A stretch of 7,507 nt of DNA from Stenotrophomonas sp. (GTDB lineage: Bacteria > Pseudomonadota > Gammaproteobacteria > Xanthomonadales > Xanthomonadaceae): contig DMZT01000448.1 of the NCBI GenBank assembly GCA_003484865.1, forward strand, positions 1 to 7,507. The letters are read 5' to 3'. Shown here one piece after another: positions 1 to 7,507 of this stretch. The notes under the pieces are model-generated. The model searched no databases and was not told the DNA's origin. It was given only the letters and a program-made list of their open reading frames with translations. A program made the translations under genes and the position numbers. The first letter of the stretch is position 1. Every line of letters begins with the position of its first letter.

Positions 1-852
1 GTGCAGCTGCGCGCCCTGCCCGGCCGCGTGCCGGCCCGCCACCTCGCCCAGCGCGTCCTCGACGACGGCCTGGCCGCGCTGGCCGCACACGATTACCCGG
101 CCCTGGCCCAGCAGCTGGATGCCGAAGTGGCCGACATCCATGAGGCCGTCCGGCTGATCCTGTCGCTGCAGCCCCGCCCGGGCGAGAGCCTGCTGCCGGA
201 CAGCAACGGCGTCGTGATTCCGGACGTGGTCGCCTGGCATGCCGATGGTCAGTGGCGCGTCGCGCTGAACCCGGCCACCAGCCGCCGCCTCAGTATCAAC
301 CCGCACTACGAACAGGCCCTGGCCGAGACCAGTGAAGCGGCGCAGCCGCTGCGTGACATGCTGCAGGAAGCGCGCTGGCTGACCCGCGGCCTGTCGATGC
401 GTTACGACACCCTGCTGCGCACGGCGCGCGTGATCATCGAACGCCAGGCCGGCTTCCTGACCCGTGGCGAAGAAGCCATGGCGCCGCTCACCCTGAAGGA
501 AGTGGCCGACGCGATCGGCATGCACGAGTCCACCGTCTCGCGCATCACCACCGGCAAGTACCTGCAGACCCCGCGCGGCACGCTGGAGCTGAAGCACTTC
601 TTCGCCGTGCGCCTGGAAGGTGCCAGCGTCTCCGGCCAGGCCGTCAAGGCCATGGTGCGCCGTCTCATCGAATCCGAACCGGCTGCCCGGCCGCTGGCCG
701 ATGAAGCCATCGCCGGCCTGCTTTCGCGCCAAGGGGTGAACATCGCCCGCCGTACCGTTGCAAAATACCGCGAACAACTGGACATCGCCCCGGCGCGCGA
801 ACGCCGCCGCAGCCATGCCAGCACCCCGCACCTCCTGGCCCGGGTGGGCTGA
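1..852 (+). CDS. rpoN: RNA polymerase sigma-54 factor RpoN (RpoN2-type), C-terminal part, 5' end outside the window
   Basis: Sigma-54 directs core RNA polymerase to -24/-12 promoters and needs an ATP-driven activator to open them. The visible 283 residues hold the core-binding region and the DNA-binding region. A helix-turn-helix lies at about residues 164-183 (LTLKEVADAIGMHESTVSR) and the RpoN box ARRTVAKYRE, the family signature that reads the -24 element, at residues 249-258 (bases 745-774). RpoN proteins are usually about 450-500 residues, so the glutamine-rich region I and part of the core-binding domain lie to the left; the GTG at base 1 is almost certainly an internal valine codon, not a start. 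The protein continues about 25 residues past the RpoN box with a basic RERRRS stretch, longer than the usual short tail. It heads a probable rpoN-vemR-fleQ operon. Xanthomonads generally carry two rpoN genes; position in the flagellar cluster suggests the rpoN2 copy (inference). Confidence 0.95.
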   Translation: MQLRALPGRVPARHLAQRVLDDGLAALAAHDYPALAQQLDAEVADIHEAVRLILSLQPRPGESLLPDSNGVVIPDVVAWHADGQWRVALNPATSRRLSINPHYEQALAETSEAAQPLRDMLQEARWLTRGLSMRYDTLLRTARVIIERQAGFLTRGEEAMAPLTLKEVADAIGMHESTVSRITTGKYLQTPRGTLELKHFFAVRLEGASVSGQAVKAMVRRLIESEPAARPLADEAIAGLLSRQGVNIARRTVAKYREQLDIAPARERRRSHASTPHLLARVG

Positions 853-856
853 AGGA
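852..856 (+). promoter_or_regulatory. Shine-Dalgarno AAGGA of vemR, decides its start
   Basis: AAGGA sits 1 base before the ATG at 858 but 10 bases before the ATG at 867. Only the second spacing is workable for initiation, so the start at 867 (protein beginning [12 protein letters not shown]) is preferred over the one at 858. The first A of the motif is the last base of the rpoN stop codon. Confidence 0.6.
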
Positions 857-866
857 AATGGAAGAC

Positions 867-1240
867 ATGAACAAGCTCACCGTCCTGCTGGTCGACGACC
901 ACGAAGGTTTCATCAATGCCGCCATGCGCCACTTCCGCAAGGTCGACTGGCTCGACGTGATCGGCAGCGCCGCCAATGGCCTGGAAGCGATCGAACGCTC
1001 CGAGTCGCTGCGCCCGAAGGTGGTGCTGATGGATCTGGCCATGCCGGAGATGGGCGGCCTGCAGGCGACCCGCCTGATCAAATCCCAGGATGATGCGCCG
1101 TACATCGTCATCGCCAGCCACTTCGATGACGCCGAACACCGCGAGCATGCGCTGCGCGCCGGGGCCGACAACTTCGTCAGCAAGCTGTCCTACATCCAGG
1201 AAGTGATGCCGATCCTGGAAGGCCTGAAGGGGAACGGATC

Positions 1241-1244
<4 letters not shown>
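867..1244 (+). CDS. vemR: Single-domain CheY-like response regulator, VemR-type
   Basis: This 125-residue protein is a receiver domain with no output domain. All catalytic positions are present: acidic pair D10-D11 (LLVDDH), phospho-acceptor D56 in VLMDLAMP, the switch S84 in IVIASH, and K106 in FVSKLS. It should therefore be phosphorylated by a histidine kinase, which is not encoded here, and act by protein-protein contact. Its place between rpoN and fleQ matches vemR of Xanthomonas, which as I recall affects motility, exopolysaccharide and virulence and works with FleQ and RpoN2. The stop overlaps the fleQ start (ATGA, 1241-1244), so the two are translationally coupled and probably made in similar amounts. 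The ATG at 858 would add three residues but is too close to the AAGGA ribosome-binding site. Family assignment is certain; the symbol rests on context. Confidence 0.88.
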
Positions 1245-2737
<1,493 letters not shown>

Positions 2738-2760
2738 GCCGATCAAGACATGGAAACCAG

Positions 2761-2789
2761 AAGCCCGGGCCTGTCCCGGGCTTTTTTTT
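2761..2789 (+). terminator. Rho-independent terminator of the rpoN-vemR-fleQ unit
   Basis: A perfect 9-bp stem, AAGCCCGGG (2761-2769) with CCCGGGCTT (2775-2783), closes a 5-base loop (CCTGT) and runs into eight T residues (2782-2789). It begins 23 bases after the fleQ stop. It separates regulator transcription from the fliE operon, so the downstream genes need their own promoter. The stem is also nearly symmetric and could work on the opposite strand only weakly, as there is no matching T run there. Confidence 0.95.
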
Positions 2790-2835
2790 GTGGATCTGCC
2801 AAATGGTCTCCGCCTCGAAGGCTCAGAGCACCCTC

Positions 2836-2851
2836 CGCCGGTTTTCCGGCG
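2836..2851. repeat. Inverted repeat with TTTT loop
   Basis: CGCCGG (2836-2841) and CCGGCG (2846-2851) form a perfect 6-bp stem around a TTTT loop. No T run follows, so it is not a typical terminator. It may be a secondary RNA structure behind the terminator, a protein site, or chance in GC-rich DNA. Confidence 0.4.
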
Positions 2852-2923
2852 TCGACTCTCCGGCACGCCACCGCGTCACAGCGCCGCCCGGCCACTCCCC
2901 GGCGCCTGACGAACATCACGGCC

Positions 2924-2937
2924 GCGCCTGCAGGCGC
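2924..2937. repeat. Perfect 14-base palindrome upstream of the fliE promoter
   Basis: GCGCCTGCAGGCGC reads the same on both strands. Its centre is about 63 bases upstream of the GG of the -24 element and roughly 85-90 bases upstream of the predicted transcription start, a normal distance for a sigma-54 enhancer site. That it binds FleQ or another dimeric regulator is inference; perfect palindromes of this length are uncommon by chance but GC-rich DNA makes them more likely. Confidence 0.4.
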
Positions 2938-2991
2938 CGCTGAATACGCAAACCCGCGCCACCCCTACAAAACTGAACCACTCATCTGTTT

Positions 2992-3008
2992 CGGCACGGC
3001 ACTTGCAA
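2992..3008 (+). promoter_or_regulatory. Sigma-54 (-24/-12) promoter of the fliE operon
   Basis: The sequence CGGCACGGCACTTGCAA matches the sigma-54 consensus TGGCACG-N4-TTGCA at nearly all positions, with the invariant GG (2993-2994) and GC (3005-3006) exactly 10 bases apart; the only clear departure is C for T just before GG. The transcription start would fall about 12 bases further on, near 3017-3019, giving a leader of about 32 bases to the fliE ATG. It lies directly downstream of genes for sigma-54 and its activator FleQ, which is the expected input. This is the best match I saw in the window. Confidence 0.88.
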
Positions 3009-3037
3009 CGTATTCCCGTGTAACCCACCCCTGCTTC

Positions 3038-3047
3038 GGAACGTTCC
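3038..3047. repeat. Perfect 10-base palindrome in the fliE leader, over the ribosome-binding region
   Basis: GGAACGTTCC lies 2 bases before the fliE ATG and roughly 20 bases after the predicted transcription start. Its GGA (3038-3040) is the only Shine-Dalgarno-like sequence for fliE, 9 bases from the ATG. A dimeric regulator bound here would block transcription or initiation; as an RNA the stem is too short to be stable without a loop. Confidence 0.45.
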
Positions 3048-3049
3048 AG

Positions 3050-3412
3050 ATGTCGCACTCCGTCACCTCGATCCTTTCTCAGATCCGCACCTTCCAGACC
3101 CAGATAGGGCAGCCCGCCGTCAGTCCGCTGACGGAGCTGCCGCGCAGCAATGCCATCCAGGGTCTGGTGTCCCCCCAGGAGATCCAGGGCCCGAGCTTTA
3201 CCGAAACGCTGCGCGGCGCCATCGCCGGCGTCAACGATGCGCAGCAGAAATCCGGCGCCTTGGCCAAATCCTTCGAACTGGGTGAACCCGGTGCGGACCT
3301 GGCCAAAGTGATGGTCGCCTCGCAGCAGTCCCAGATCGCCTTCCGCGCCACCGTGGAAGTCCGTAACCGTCTCGTCCAGGCTTACCAGGACGTGATGAAC
3401 ATGCCGCTGTAA
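3050..3412 (+). CDS. fliE: Flagellar hook-basal body complex protein FliE
   Basis: FliE is the small export-dependent protein that links the MS ring and export gate to the proximal rod, and is among the first proteins passed through the flagellar export apparatus. The 120-residue product has the family layout: a variable N-terminus (about 1-47) and a conserved helical C-terminal half, with FTETLRGAIAGVN near 50-62 and the highly conserved end region including KVMVASQQSQIAF and VRNRLVQAYQDVMNMPL at the C-terminus. There is no signal peptide, as expected for a type III export substrate. The ATG at 3050 is chosen because upstream in-frame codons would lie in the promoter. Its ribosome-binding site is weak (GGA at 3038-3040). 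It is first in the fliE-fliF-fliG-fliH-fliI operon and separated from fliF by 12 bases. Confidence 0.95.
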   Translation: MSHSVTSILSQIRTFQTQIGQPAVSPLTELPRSNAIQGLVSPQEIQGPSFTETLRGAIAGVNDAQQKSGALAKSFELGEPGADLAKVMVASQQSQIAFRATVEVRNRLVQAYQDVMNMPL

Positions 3413-3424
3413 GGATAGAAACGC

Positions 3425-5065
3425 ATGGCCCTGTCGCTCTCCAAAGAATCGCTGAACACCGAAAAGGCTGGGCAGTGGTTCGACCGGCTGCAAAGCCTGC
3501 AGATCACCCGTCGGCTCGGCCTGATGGCGATGATCGCCGTGGCCGTGGCGGCAGGGCTGTTCGTGTTCTTCTGGTCGCAGAAGCCGGGCATGGTGCCGCT
3601 GTACACCGGGCTGGACCAGAAGGCCACGGCCGAGGCCACCGACCTGCTGCGCGCGGCGCAGATTCCCTTCCAGCTGGATCCCGCCACCGGCGGCATCACC
3701 GTGCCGGAAAAGAACCTGCACGATGCGCGCCTGAAGCTGGCCGGCTCCGGCCTGACCGACAGCGGCCGTCTGGGCTTCGAACTGATGGAGCGTGACCCGG
3801 GCTTCGGCGTCAGCCAGTTCATGGAAAACGCCCGCTACCAGCACTCGCTGGAAACCGAGCTCTCGCGCACCATCAACACGCTTCGCCCGGTCCGTGATTC
3901 GCGCGTGCACCTGGCCATCCCCAAGCCCAGCGCCTTCACCCGCCAGCGTGACGTGGCCAGTGCCTCGGTGGTGCTGGAGCTGCGCGGTGGCCAGCAGCTT
4001 GAACGCGGCCAGATCGATGCGATCGTGCACATGGTCGCCGCCAGCATCCCGGACCTGGCGCCCGAGCGCGTCACTGTGGTGGACCAGAGCGGGCGCATGC
4101 TCAGCGTCTCCGATCCGAACAGCGAAGCGGCCATGAATGCCGCGCAGTTCGAGCAGGTGCGCCGCCAGGAAACCTCGTTCAATCAGCGCATCCGCGAGCT
4201 GCTCGAGCCGATGACCGGCCCCGGCCGGGTCAACCCGGAAGTCAGCGTGGACATGGATTTTTCGGTGATCGAAGAAGCCCGCGAGCTCTACAACGGCGAG
4301 CCGCAGAAGCTGCGCAGTGAGCAGATGAGCGAAAACAGCAGCAACGTGCCCGGCCCGCAGGGCGTGCCCGGGGCTGCCAGCAATACCCCGCCCGGCCCGG
4401 CGGCCGCGCCGGCCACGGCGCAGACGCCGACGGAAACCTCCAAGAACGCGACCCGCAACTACGAGCTGGACCGCACCCTGCAGCACACCCGTCAGCCGGC
4501 CGGCCGCATCAAGCGCGTCTCGGTGGCGGTGCTGGTGGACAACGTGCCGCGCGCCGGTGCCAACGGCAAGATGGTCGACCAGGCCCTCTCGGCGGCCGAG
4601 CTGACGCGCGTCGAAGCGCTGGTCAAGCAGGCGGTCGGCTTCGATGCCGAACGAGGCGACACGGTCTCGGTGATGAATGCCCCGTTCGTGCGCGAAGTGA
4701 CGCCGGTCGAAGGGCCGAAGTGGTGGGAGCTGCCCCAGGTGCAGGACGCCTTGCGTCTGCTGCTCGGCGCGATCGTGGTGCTGGCCCTGGTGTTCGGTGT
4801 GCTGCGCCCGGCGCTGCGCTCGATCACCGGCCAGACCAAGCCCAAGGATGACGAGCTGGAACCCCACCGTGCCGATGTGCAGCTGGTCGACGATGGCGAA
4901 GGGCTGCCGGCGATCGGCAGCGAGCGCCTGCACGCGGCCGGACATGAACCGCTGGCGCTGCCGGTGGACTCTTACGAGGAACGACTGCGCATGGCGCGTG
5001 AAGCTGTAAAGACCGATTCCAAGCGCGTGGCCCAGGTGGTCAAGGGCTGGGTGGCCAATGATTGA
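3425..5065 (+). CDS. fliF: Flagellar MS-ring protein FliF
   Basis: FliF multimerises in the inner membrane to form the MS ring, the base on which rotor and export gate assemble. The 546-residue protein shows the family plan: cytoplasmic N-terminus, first membrane helix at about 31-50 (within RLGLMAMIAVAVAAGLFVFF), a large periplasmic part with the ring-building YscJ/FliF domains, a second membrane helix at about 444-460 (LLLGAIVVLALVFGVLR), and a cytoplasmic tail. The last 30 or so residues (YEERLRMAREAVKTD, ending VKGWVAND) are the FliG-binding segment. A Pro/Ala/Gly/Thr-rich stretch at about 305-340 corresponds to the flexible insertion of the third ring-building domain. A good AAGGA (3411-3415) overlaps the fliE stop and sits 9 bases before the ATG. 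The end overlaps fliG by 8 bases, fitting co-production of two proteins that assemble together. Confidence 0.97.
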   Translation: MALSLSKESLNTEKAGQWFDRLQSLQITRRLGLMAMIAVAVAAGLFVFFWSQKPGMVPLYTGLDQKATAEATDLLRAAQIPFQLDPATGGITVPEKNLHDARLKLAGSGLTDSGRLGFELMERDPGFGVSQFMENARYQHSLETELSRTINTLRPVRDSRVHLAIPKPSAFTRQRDVASASVVLELRGGQQLERGQIDAIVHMVAASIPDLAPERVTVVDQSGRMLSVSDPNSEAAMNAAQFEQVRRQETSFNQRIRELLEPMTGPGRVNPEVSVDMDFSVIEEARELYNGEPQKLRSEQMSENSSNVPGPQGVPGAASNTPPGPAAAPATAQTPTETSKNATRNYELDRTLQHTRQPAGRIKRVSVAVLVDNVPRAGANGKMVDQALSAAELTRVEALVKQAVGFDAERGDTVSVMNAPFVREVTPVEGPKWWELPQVQDALRLLLGAIVVLALVFGVLRPALRSITGQTKPKDDELEPHRADVQLVDDGEGLPAIGSERLHAAGHEPLALPVDSYEERLRMAREAVKTDSKRVAQVVKGWVAND

Positions 5066-6065
5066 TGCACCTCCCCCGCTGACCGGCGTTCAGCGCGCTG
5101 CCGTCCTGCTGCTCTCGCTGGGTGAACTGGACGCGGCCGAAGTGCTGCGCCACATGGAGCCCAAGGAAGTCCAGAAGATCGGCATCGCGATGGCGACCAT
5201 GACCGACATCACCCGCGAGCAGGTCGAGCGGGTCATGGACCAGTTCGGCAGCGAGCTGGGCTCCAAGACCTCGCTCGGCGTGGGCTCGGACGACTACATC
5301 CGCAACATGCTGGTGCAGGCGCTGGGCACCGAAAAAGCCGGCAGCCTGATCGACCGCATCCTGCTGGGGCGCAACACCACCGGCCTGGACGCGCTGAAGT
5401 GGATGGATCCGCGTGCCGTCGCAGACCTGGTCCGCAACGAGCACCCGCAGATCATCGCCATCGTGATGGCCCACCTGGAAACCGACCAGGCCGCCGACGC
5501 GCTCAAGCTGCTGCCCGAACGCACCCGCGTGGACGTACTGCTGCGCATCGCCACGCTGGATGGCATTCCGCCGAACGCGCTCAATGAACTCAACGAGATC
5601 ATGGAGCGCCAGTTCGCCGGCAACCAGAACCTGAAGTCGTCCAACGTGGGCGGCGTGCAGTGTGCGGCCAACATTCTGAACTTCATGGACAGCGGCCAGG
5701 ATCAGGCGATCCTGGGCGAGATCGCCCGCATCGATGCCCCGCTGAGCGGCCGCATCCAGGACCTGATGTTCGTGTTCGACGATCTGGTGGACCTGGACGA
5801 CCGCGAACTGCAGCTGGTGCTGCGCGAAGTCAGCGGCGAGCGCCTCGGCCTGGCCCTGCGCGGCGCTGACATCAAGGTGCGCGACAAGATCACCCGCAAC
5901 ATGTCCCAGCGTGCCGCTGAAATCCTGCTCGAAGACATGGAAGCCCGCGGCCCGGTGCGCCTGTCCGATGTGGAAGTGGCGCAGCGCGAGATCCTGGCGA
6001 TCGTCAAGCGGATGGCCGATGAAGGCACCGTCACCATTGGCGGCAACGCGGAGGCCATGCTGTGA
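5058..6065 (+). CDS. fliG: Flagellar motor switch protein FliG
   Basis: FliG sits on the cytoplasmic face of the MS ring and converts stator ion flow into rotation. The 335-residue length is normal. The N-terminal domain (about 1-100, starting near TGVQRAAVLLLSLGE) binds FliF; the middle armadillo domain carries the EHPQ motif (128-131) that contacts FliM; the C-terminal domain carries the torque helix. By alignment with E. coli from memory, the charged torque residues are kept: R268 (K264), R285 (R281), E292-D293 (D288-D289) and R301 (R297), within NMSQRAAEILLEDMEARGPV. The charge pattern is intact, so a working stator interface is expected. The start overlaps the fliF end by 8 bases and has only a weak G-rich ribosome-binding site (GGGTGG near 5049-5054), so translation probably depends on ribosomes finishing fliF. 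Confidence 0.97.
   Translation: MIDAPPPLTGVQRAAVLLLSLGELDAAEVLRHMEPKEVQKIGIAMATMTDITREQVERVMDQFGSELGSKTSLGVGSDDYIRNMLVQALGTEKAGSLIDRILLGRNTTGLDALKWMDPRAVADLVRNEHPQIIAIVMAHLETDQAADALKLLPERTRVDVLLRIATLDGIPPNALNELNEIMERQFAGNQNLKSSNVGGVQCAANILNFMDSGQDQAILGEIARIDAPLSGRIQDLMFVFDDLVDLDDRELQLVLREVSGERLGLALRGADIKVRDKITRNMSQRAAEILLEDMEARGPVRLSDVEVAQREILAIVKRMADEGTVTIGGNAEAML
6050..6054 (+). promoter_or_regulatory. Shine-Dalgarno GGAGG of fliH, supports the GTG start
   Basis: GGAGG lies inside the end of fliG, 7 bases before the GTG at 6062. It is the strongest ribosome-binding site in the window. It supports the GTG start that overlaps the fliG stop, over any ATG further inside fliH. Confidence 0.75.
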
Positions 6066-6697
6066 ACAACGCCGTGCGCTGGCTTGCCCCGGACCTGCTG
6101 GCGGTGCCCGAGCCGCCGCCGGAAGAGCAGTTCGAGCTCACCGAACCGGATCCGGAGCACGAGCCGGAACCGCTGCTGCAGCTGCCGACCCTGGAAGAAA
6201 TCCAGGCGATCCAGGACAGCGCCGAGAAAGACGGCTTCGATCAGGGGCACGCCGAAGGGCTGGCCCAGGGGCAGGCGGAAGTGCGCCGGCTGATCGCGCA
6301 GATCGAAGGCATCCTGGACAACTTCAGCCGGCCACTGGTGCGACTGGAGAACGAAGTGGTCGCCGCACTCGGCGAGCTGGCAGTGCGGGTGGCCGGCAAC
6401 CTGGTCGGGCGTGCCTACGAGGCCGAACCGGAACTGCTGGCGCAGCTGGTCAATGAAGCGGTGGATGCCGTTGGTGGCGCGAGCCGCGATGTGGAGGTCC
6501 GCCTGCATCCGGACGACATCGCTGCGCTGGCGCCGGTGCTCAACCTGGCCCCGAACCAGCGCCTGACGCCGGATCTGAGCCTGAGCCGCGGCGACCTGCG
6601 CGTGCATGCCGAGGCCGTGCGCATCGACGGCACGCTGGATGCACGCCTGCGCGGCGCCCTGGATGCGGTCATCCGCAAAGCCGGAACCACCCCATGA
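6062..6697 (+). CDS. fliH: Flagellar export ATPase regulator FliH
   Basis: FliH is the peripheral-stalk-like partner of the export ATPase FliI, holding it near the C ring and export gate. The 211-residue product is soluble. Its N-terminus has a conserved-type tryptophan (W7 in RWLAPDLL), the position that in enterobacterial FliH docks to FliN/FlhA, followed by an acidic Pro/Glu-rich stretch (about 16-46). A FliH hallmark glycine repeat follows, four glycines spaced GxxxG (G58, G62, G66, G70; DGFDQGHAEGLAQG), packing the FliH dimer helices. The remainder is a helix leading to a C-terminal domain related to V/F-type ATPase stalk subunits. Translation starts at GTG within the fliG stop region, with GGAGG 7 bases upstream. 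The stop overlaps the fliI ATG (ATGA), matching the FliH-FliI complex. Confidence 0.95.
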   Translation: MNNAVRWLAPDLLAVPEPPPEEQFELTEPDPEHEPEPLLQLPTLEEIQAIQDSAEKDGFDQGHAEGLAQGQAEVRRLIAQIEGILDNFSRPLVRLENEVVAALGELAVRVAGNLVGRAYEAEPELLAQLVNEAVDAVGGASRDVEVRLHPDDIAALAPVLNLAPNQRLTPDLSLSRGDLRVHAEAVRIDGTLDARLRGALDAVIRKAGTTP

Positions 6698-7507
6698 ACA
6701 CCGATACCCTGCCCCCACCCGCCGATTGGACCGCCGCGCGCAACCTGCGGCTGGCGTCGCGGCTGGACAACATCCGCCCGGATACCGCGCATGGCCGCGG
6801 CCTGATCCGCGAAGGCGTGCTGCGCCGCGCGGTTGGCCTGACGCTGGAAGCAGTCGGCTGTGAAGCGCCGATGGGCGCCAGCTGCAAGGTCGAGGTGGCC
6901 GACGGTGGCTGGGTCGATGCCGAAGTGGTCGGCTTCGCCGGTGAACGCACCTACCTGATGCCCAGCGCCGAACTGCACGGCCTGCTGCCCAATGCGCGGG
7001 TCGTGCCCTCGCTCGGCCGCGGTGGCGTGGAAGTGGGCGAAGGCCTGCTCGGCCGCGTGATCGACAGCGACGGCGTGCCGCTGGATGGCAAGGGCCCGAT
7101 CCGCGCCGAAGGCACCGTCGGCATGGCCGGCGTCTCGATCAACCCGCTCTCGCGTGAGCCGATCACCCAGCCGCTGGACGTGGGCGTACGCGCGATCAAC
7201 GCCCTGTTGCCGATCGGTCGCGGCCAGCGTGTCGGCCTGTTCGCAGGCTCCGGTGTCGGTAAATCGACCCTGCTGGGCATGATGACCCGCTACACCGCCG
7301 CCGATGTCATCGTGGTGGGCCTGATCGGCGAACGTGGCCGCGAGGTCCGCGATTTCGTGGAAAGCACGCTGGGCGAAGAAGGCCTGCGCCGCGCCGTGGT
7401 GGTGGCGGCCCCGGCCGACCGCCCGCCGCTGGCCCGCCTGCACGGTGCCTACCGCGCCACCGCGATCGCCGAGTGGTTCCGCGACCAGGGGTTGAACGTG
7501 CTGTTGC
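6694..7507 (+). CDS. fliI: Flagellum-specific export ATPase FliI, 5' part, cut by the right edge
   Basis: FliI is the F1-beta-like hexameric ATPase at the cytoplasmic entrance of the flagellar export apparatus. The frame is open from the ATG at 6694 to the end of the window, giving 271 codons of a protein usually about 450 residues long. The N-terminal amphipathic segment (about 10-30, DWTAARNLRLASRLDNI) is the expected FliH-binding region, followed by a beta-barrel domain. The catalytic domain shows the P-loop AGSGVGKS (184-191, K190) and GLIGERGREV with the catalytic glutamate E213. The Walker B strand is only just beginning at the window end (LNVLL). The ATG overlaps the fliH TGA (ATGA, 6694-6697); a weak GGAA lies 7 bases before it (6683-6686). 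The gene lacks only its 3' end because of the window boundary; no sign of damage is visible. Confidence 0.96.
   Translation, partial: MNTDTLPPPADWTAARNLRLASRLDNIRPDTAHGRGLIREGVLRRAVGLTLEAVGCEAPMGASCKVEVADGGWVDAEVVGFAGERTYLMPSAELHGLLPNARVVPSLGRGGVEVGEGLLGRVIDSDGVPLDGKGPIRAEGTVGMAGVSINPLSREPITQPLDVGVRAINALLPIGRGQRVGLFAGSGVGKSTLLGMMTRYTAADVIVVGLIGERGREVRDFVESTLGEEGLRRAVVVAAPADRPPLARLHGAYRATAIAEWFRDQGLNVLL

Larger units (their letters stand above)
2738..3049 (+). other. Intergenic region fleQ-fliE (312 bases): terminator plus sigma-54 control region
   Basis: No credible gene lies here. An open frame continues upstream from fliE to about 2750, but it runs through the terminator and promoter and its translation looks like no known protein. 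From left to right the region holds the fleQ terminator, a 6-bp-stem inverted repeat (2836-2851), a 14-base palindrome (2924-2937), a more AT-rich stretch (about 2963-2992), a -24/-12 promoter (2993-3006) and a palindrome (3038-3047) just before the fliE start. The stretch from 2790 to 2990 is where upstream activator sites would be expected. I do not see a site resembling the TCAAT/ATTGA-type half-sites described for Pseudomonas FleQ. Confidence 0.8.

Noticed and set aside
1..3. GTG at the first base as the start of rpoN
   Set aside because: The protein would lack the N-terminal 200 or so residues of sigma-54; the frame simply enters from the left edge.
858..866. ATG at 858 as the vemR start
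   Set aside because: Only one base separates it from AAGGA; the ATG at 867 has workable spacing and gives the usual receiver N-terminus.
2750..3049. Upstream extension of fliE to an ATG at 2750
   Set aside because: It would translate through the terminator and the sigma-54 promoter, and the added 100 residues resemble nothing in FliE, which is normally about 100-120 residues.
2876..4945. Very long open frame on the minus strand (689 codons) opposite fliF and fliE
   Set aside because: It is a by-product of strong G/C third-position bias in fliF and fliE; the translation is rich in His, Gln, Arg and Gly with no recognisable domain, and it covers two well-conserved genes and their promoter.
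5702..6718. Minus-strand open frames opposite fliG, fliH and fliI
   Set aside because: They oppose complete, well-recognised flagellar genes and give low-complexity Arg/Ser/His-rich translations.

Overview
The window is a strongly GC-rich (G/C-ending codons throughout), densely packed piece of a chromosomal polar-flagellum cluster, all on the + strand. Gene order (sigma-54 gene, stand-alone receiver, fleQ, then fliE-fliF-fliG-fliH-fliI) and the protein sequences point to a gammaproteobacterium of the Xanthomonadaceae, most likely Stenotrophomonas or a close relative of Xanthomonas. This placement rests on recognition of gene order and sequence, not on a database search.

Left block (1-2737), regulators: the C-terminal part of an RpoN sigma-54 factor (gene enters from the left edge), a single-domain CheY-like response regulator (vemR-type) and the sigma-54-dependent activator FleQ. 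vemR and fleQ overlap by ATGA and rpoN is separated from vemR by only a few bases, so the three look like one transcription unit. A strong intrinsic terminator (2761-2789) closes it.

Middle (2738-3049): a 312-base intergenic region with the terminator, two GC-rich inverted repeats, a well-matched sigma-54 -24/-12 promoter (GG-N10-GC, 2993-3006) and a perfect 10-base palindrome at the ribosome-binding region of fliE.

Right block (3050-7507), structural and export genes: fliE (basal-body adaptor), fliF (MS ring), fliG (rotor/switch), fliH (export ATPase regulator) and the first 271 codons of fliI (export ATPase), which runs off the right edge. fliF-fliG, fliG-fliH and fliH-fliI all overlap, indicating translational coupling.

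The genes form a self-contained circuit: RpoN supplies the sigma factor, FleQ the ATPase activator, VemR a phosphorylatable receiver that the FleQ N-terminus lacks, and the next promoter downstream is of the sigma-54 type, driving the basal-body/export operon. I see no mobile element, CRISPR array, tRNA or rRNA, and no clearly new system. The points most worth a second look are the loss of the c-di-GMP-contacting LFRS motif in FleQ, the split receiver arrangement VemR/FleQ, a duplicated LDLR segment in the FleQ linker, and the symmetric sequences around the fliE promoter.
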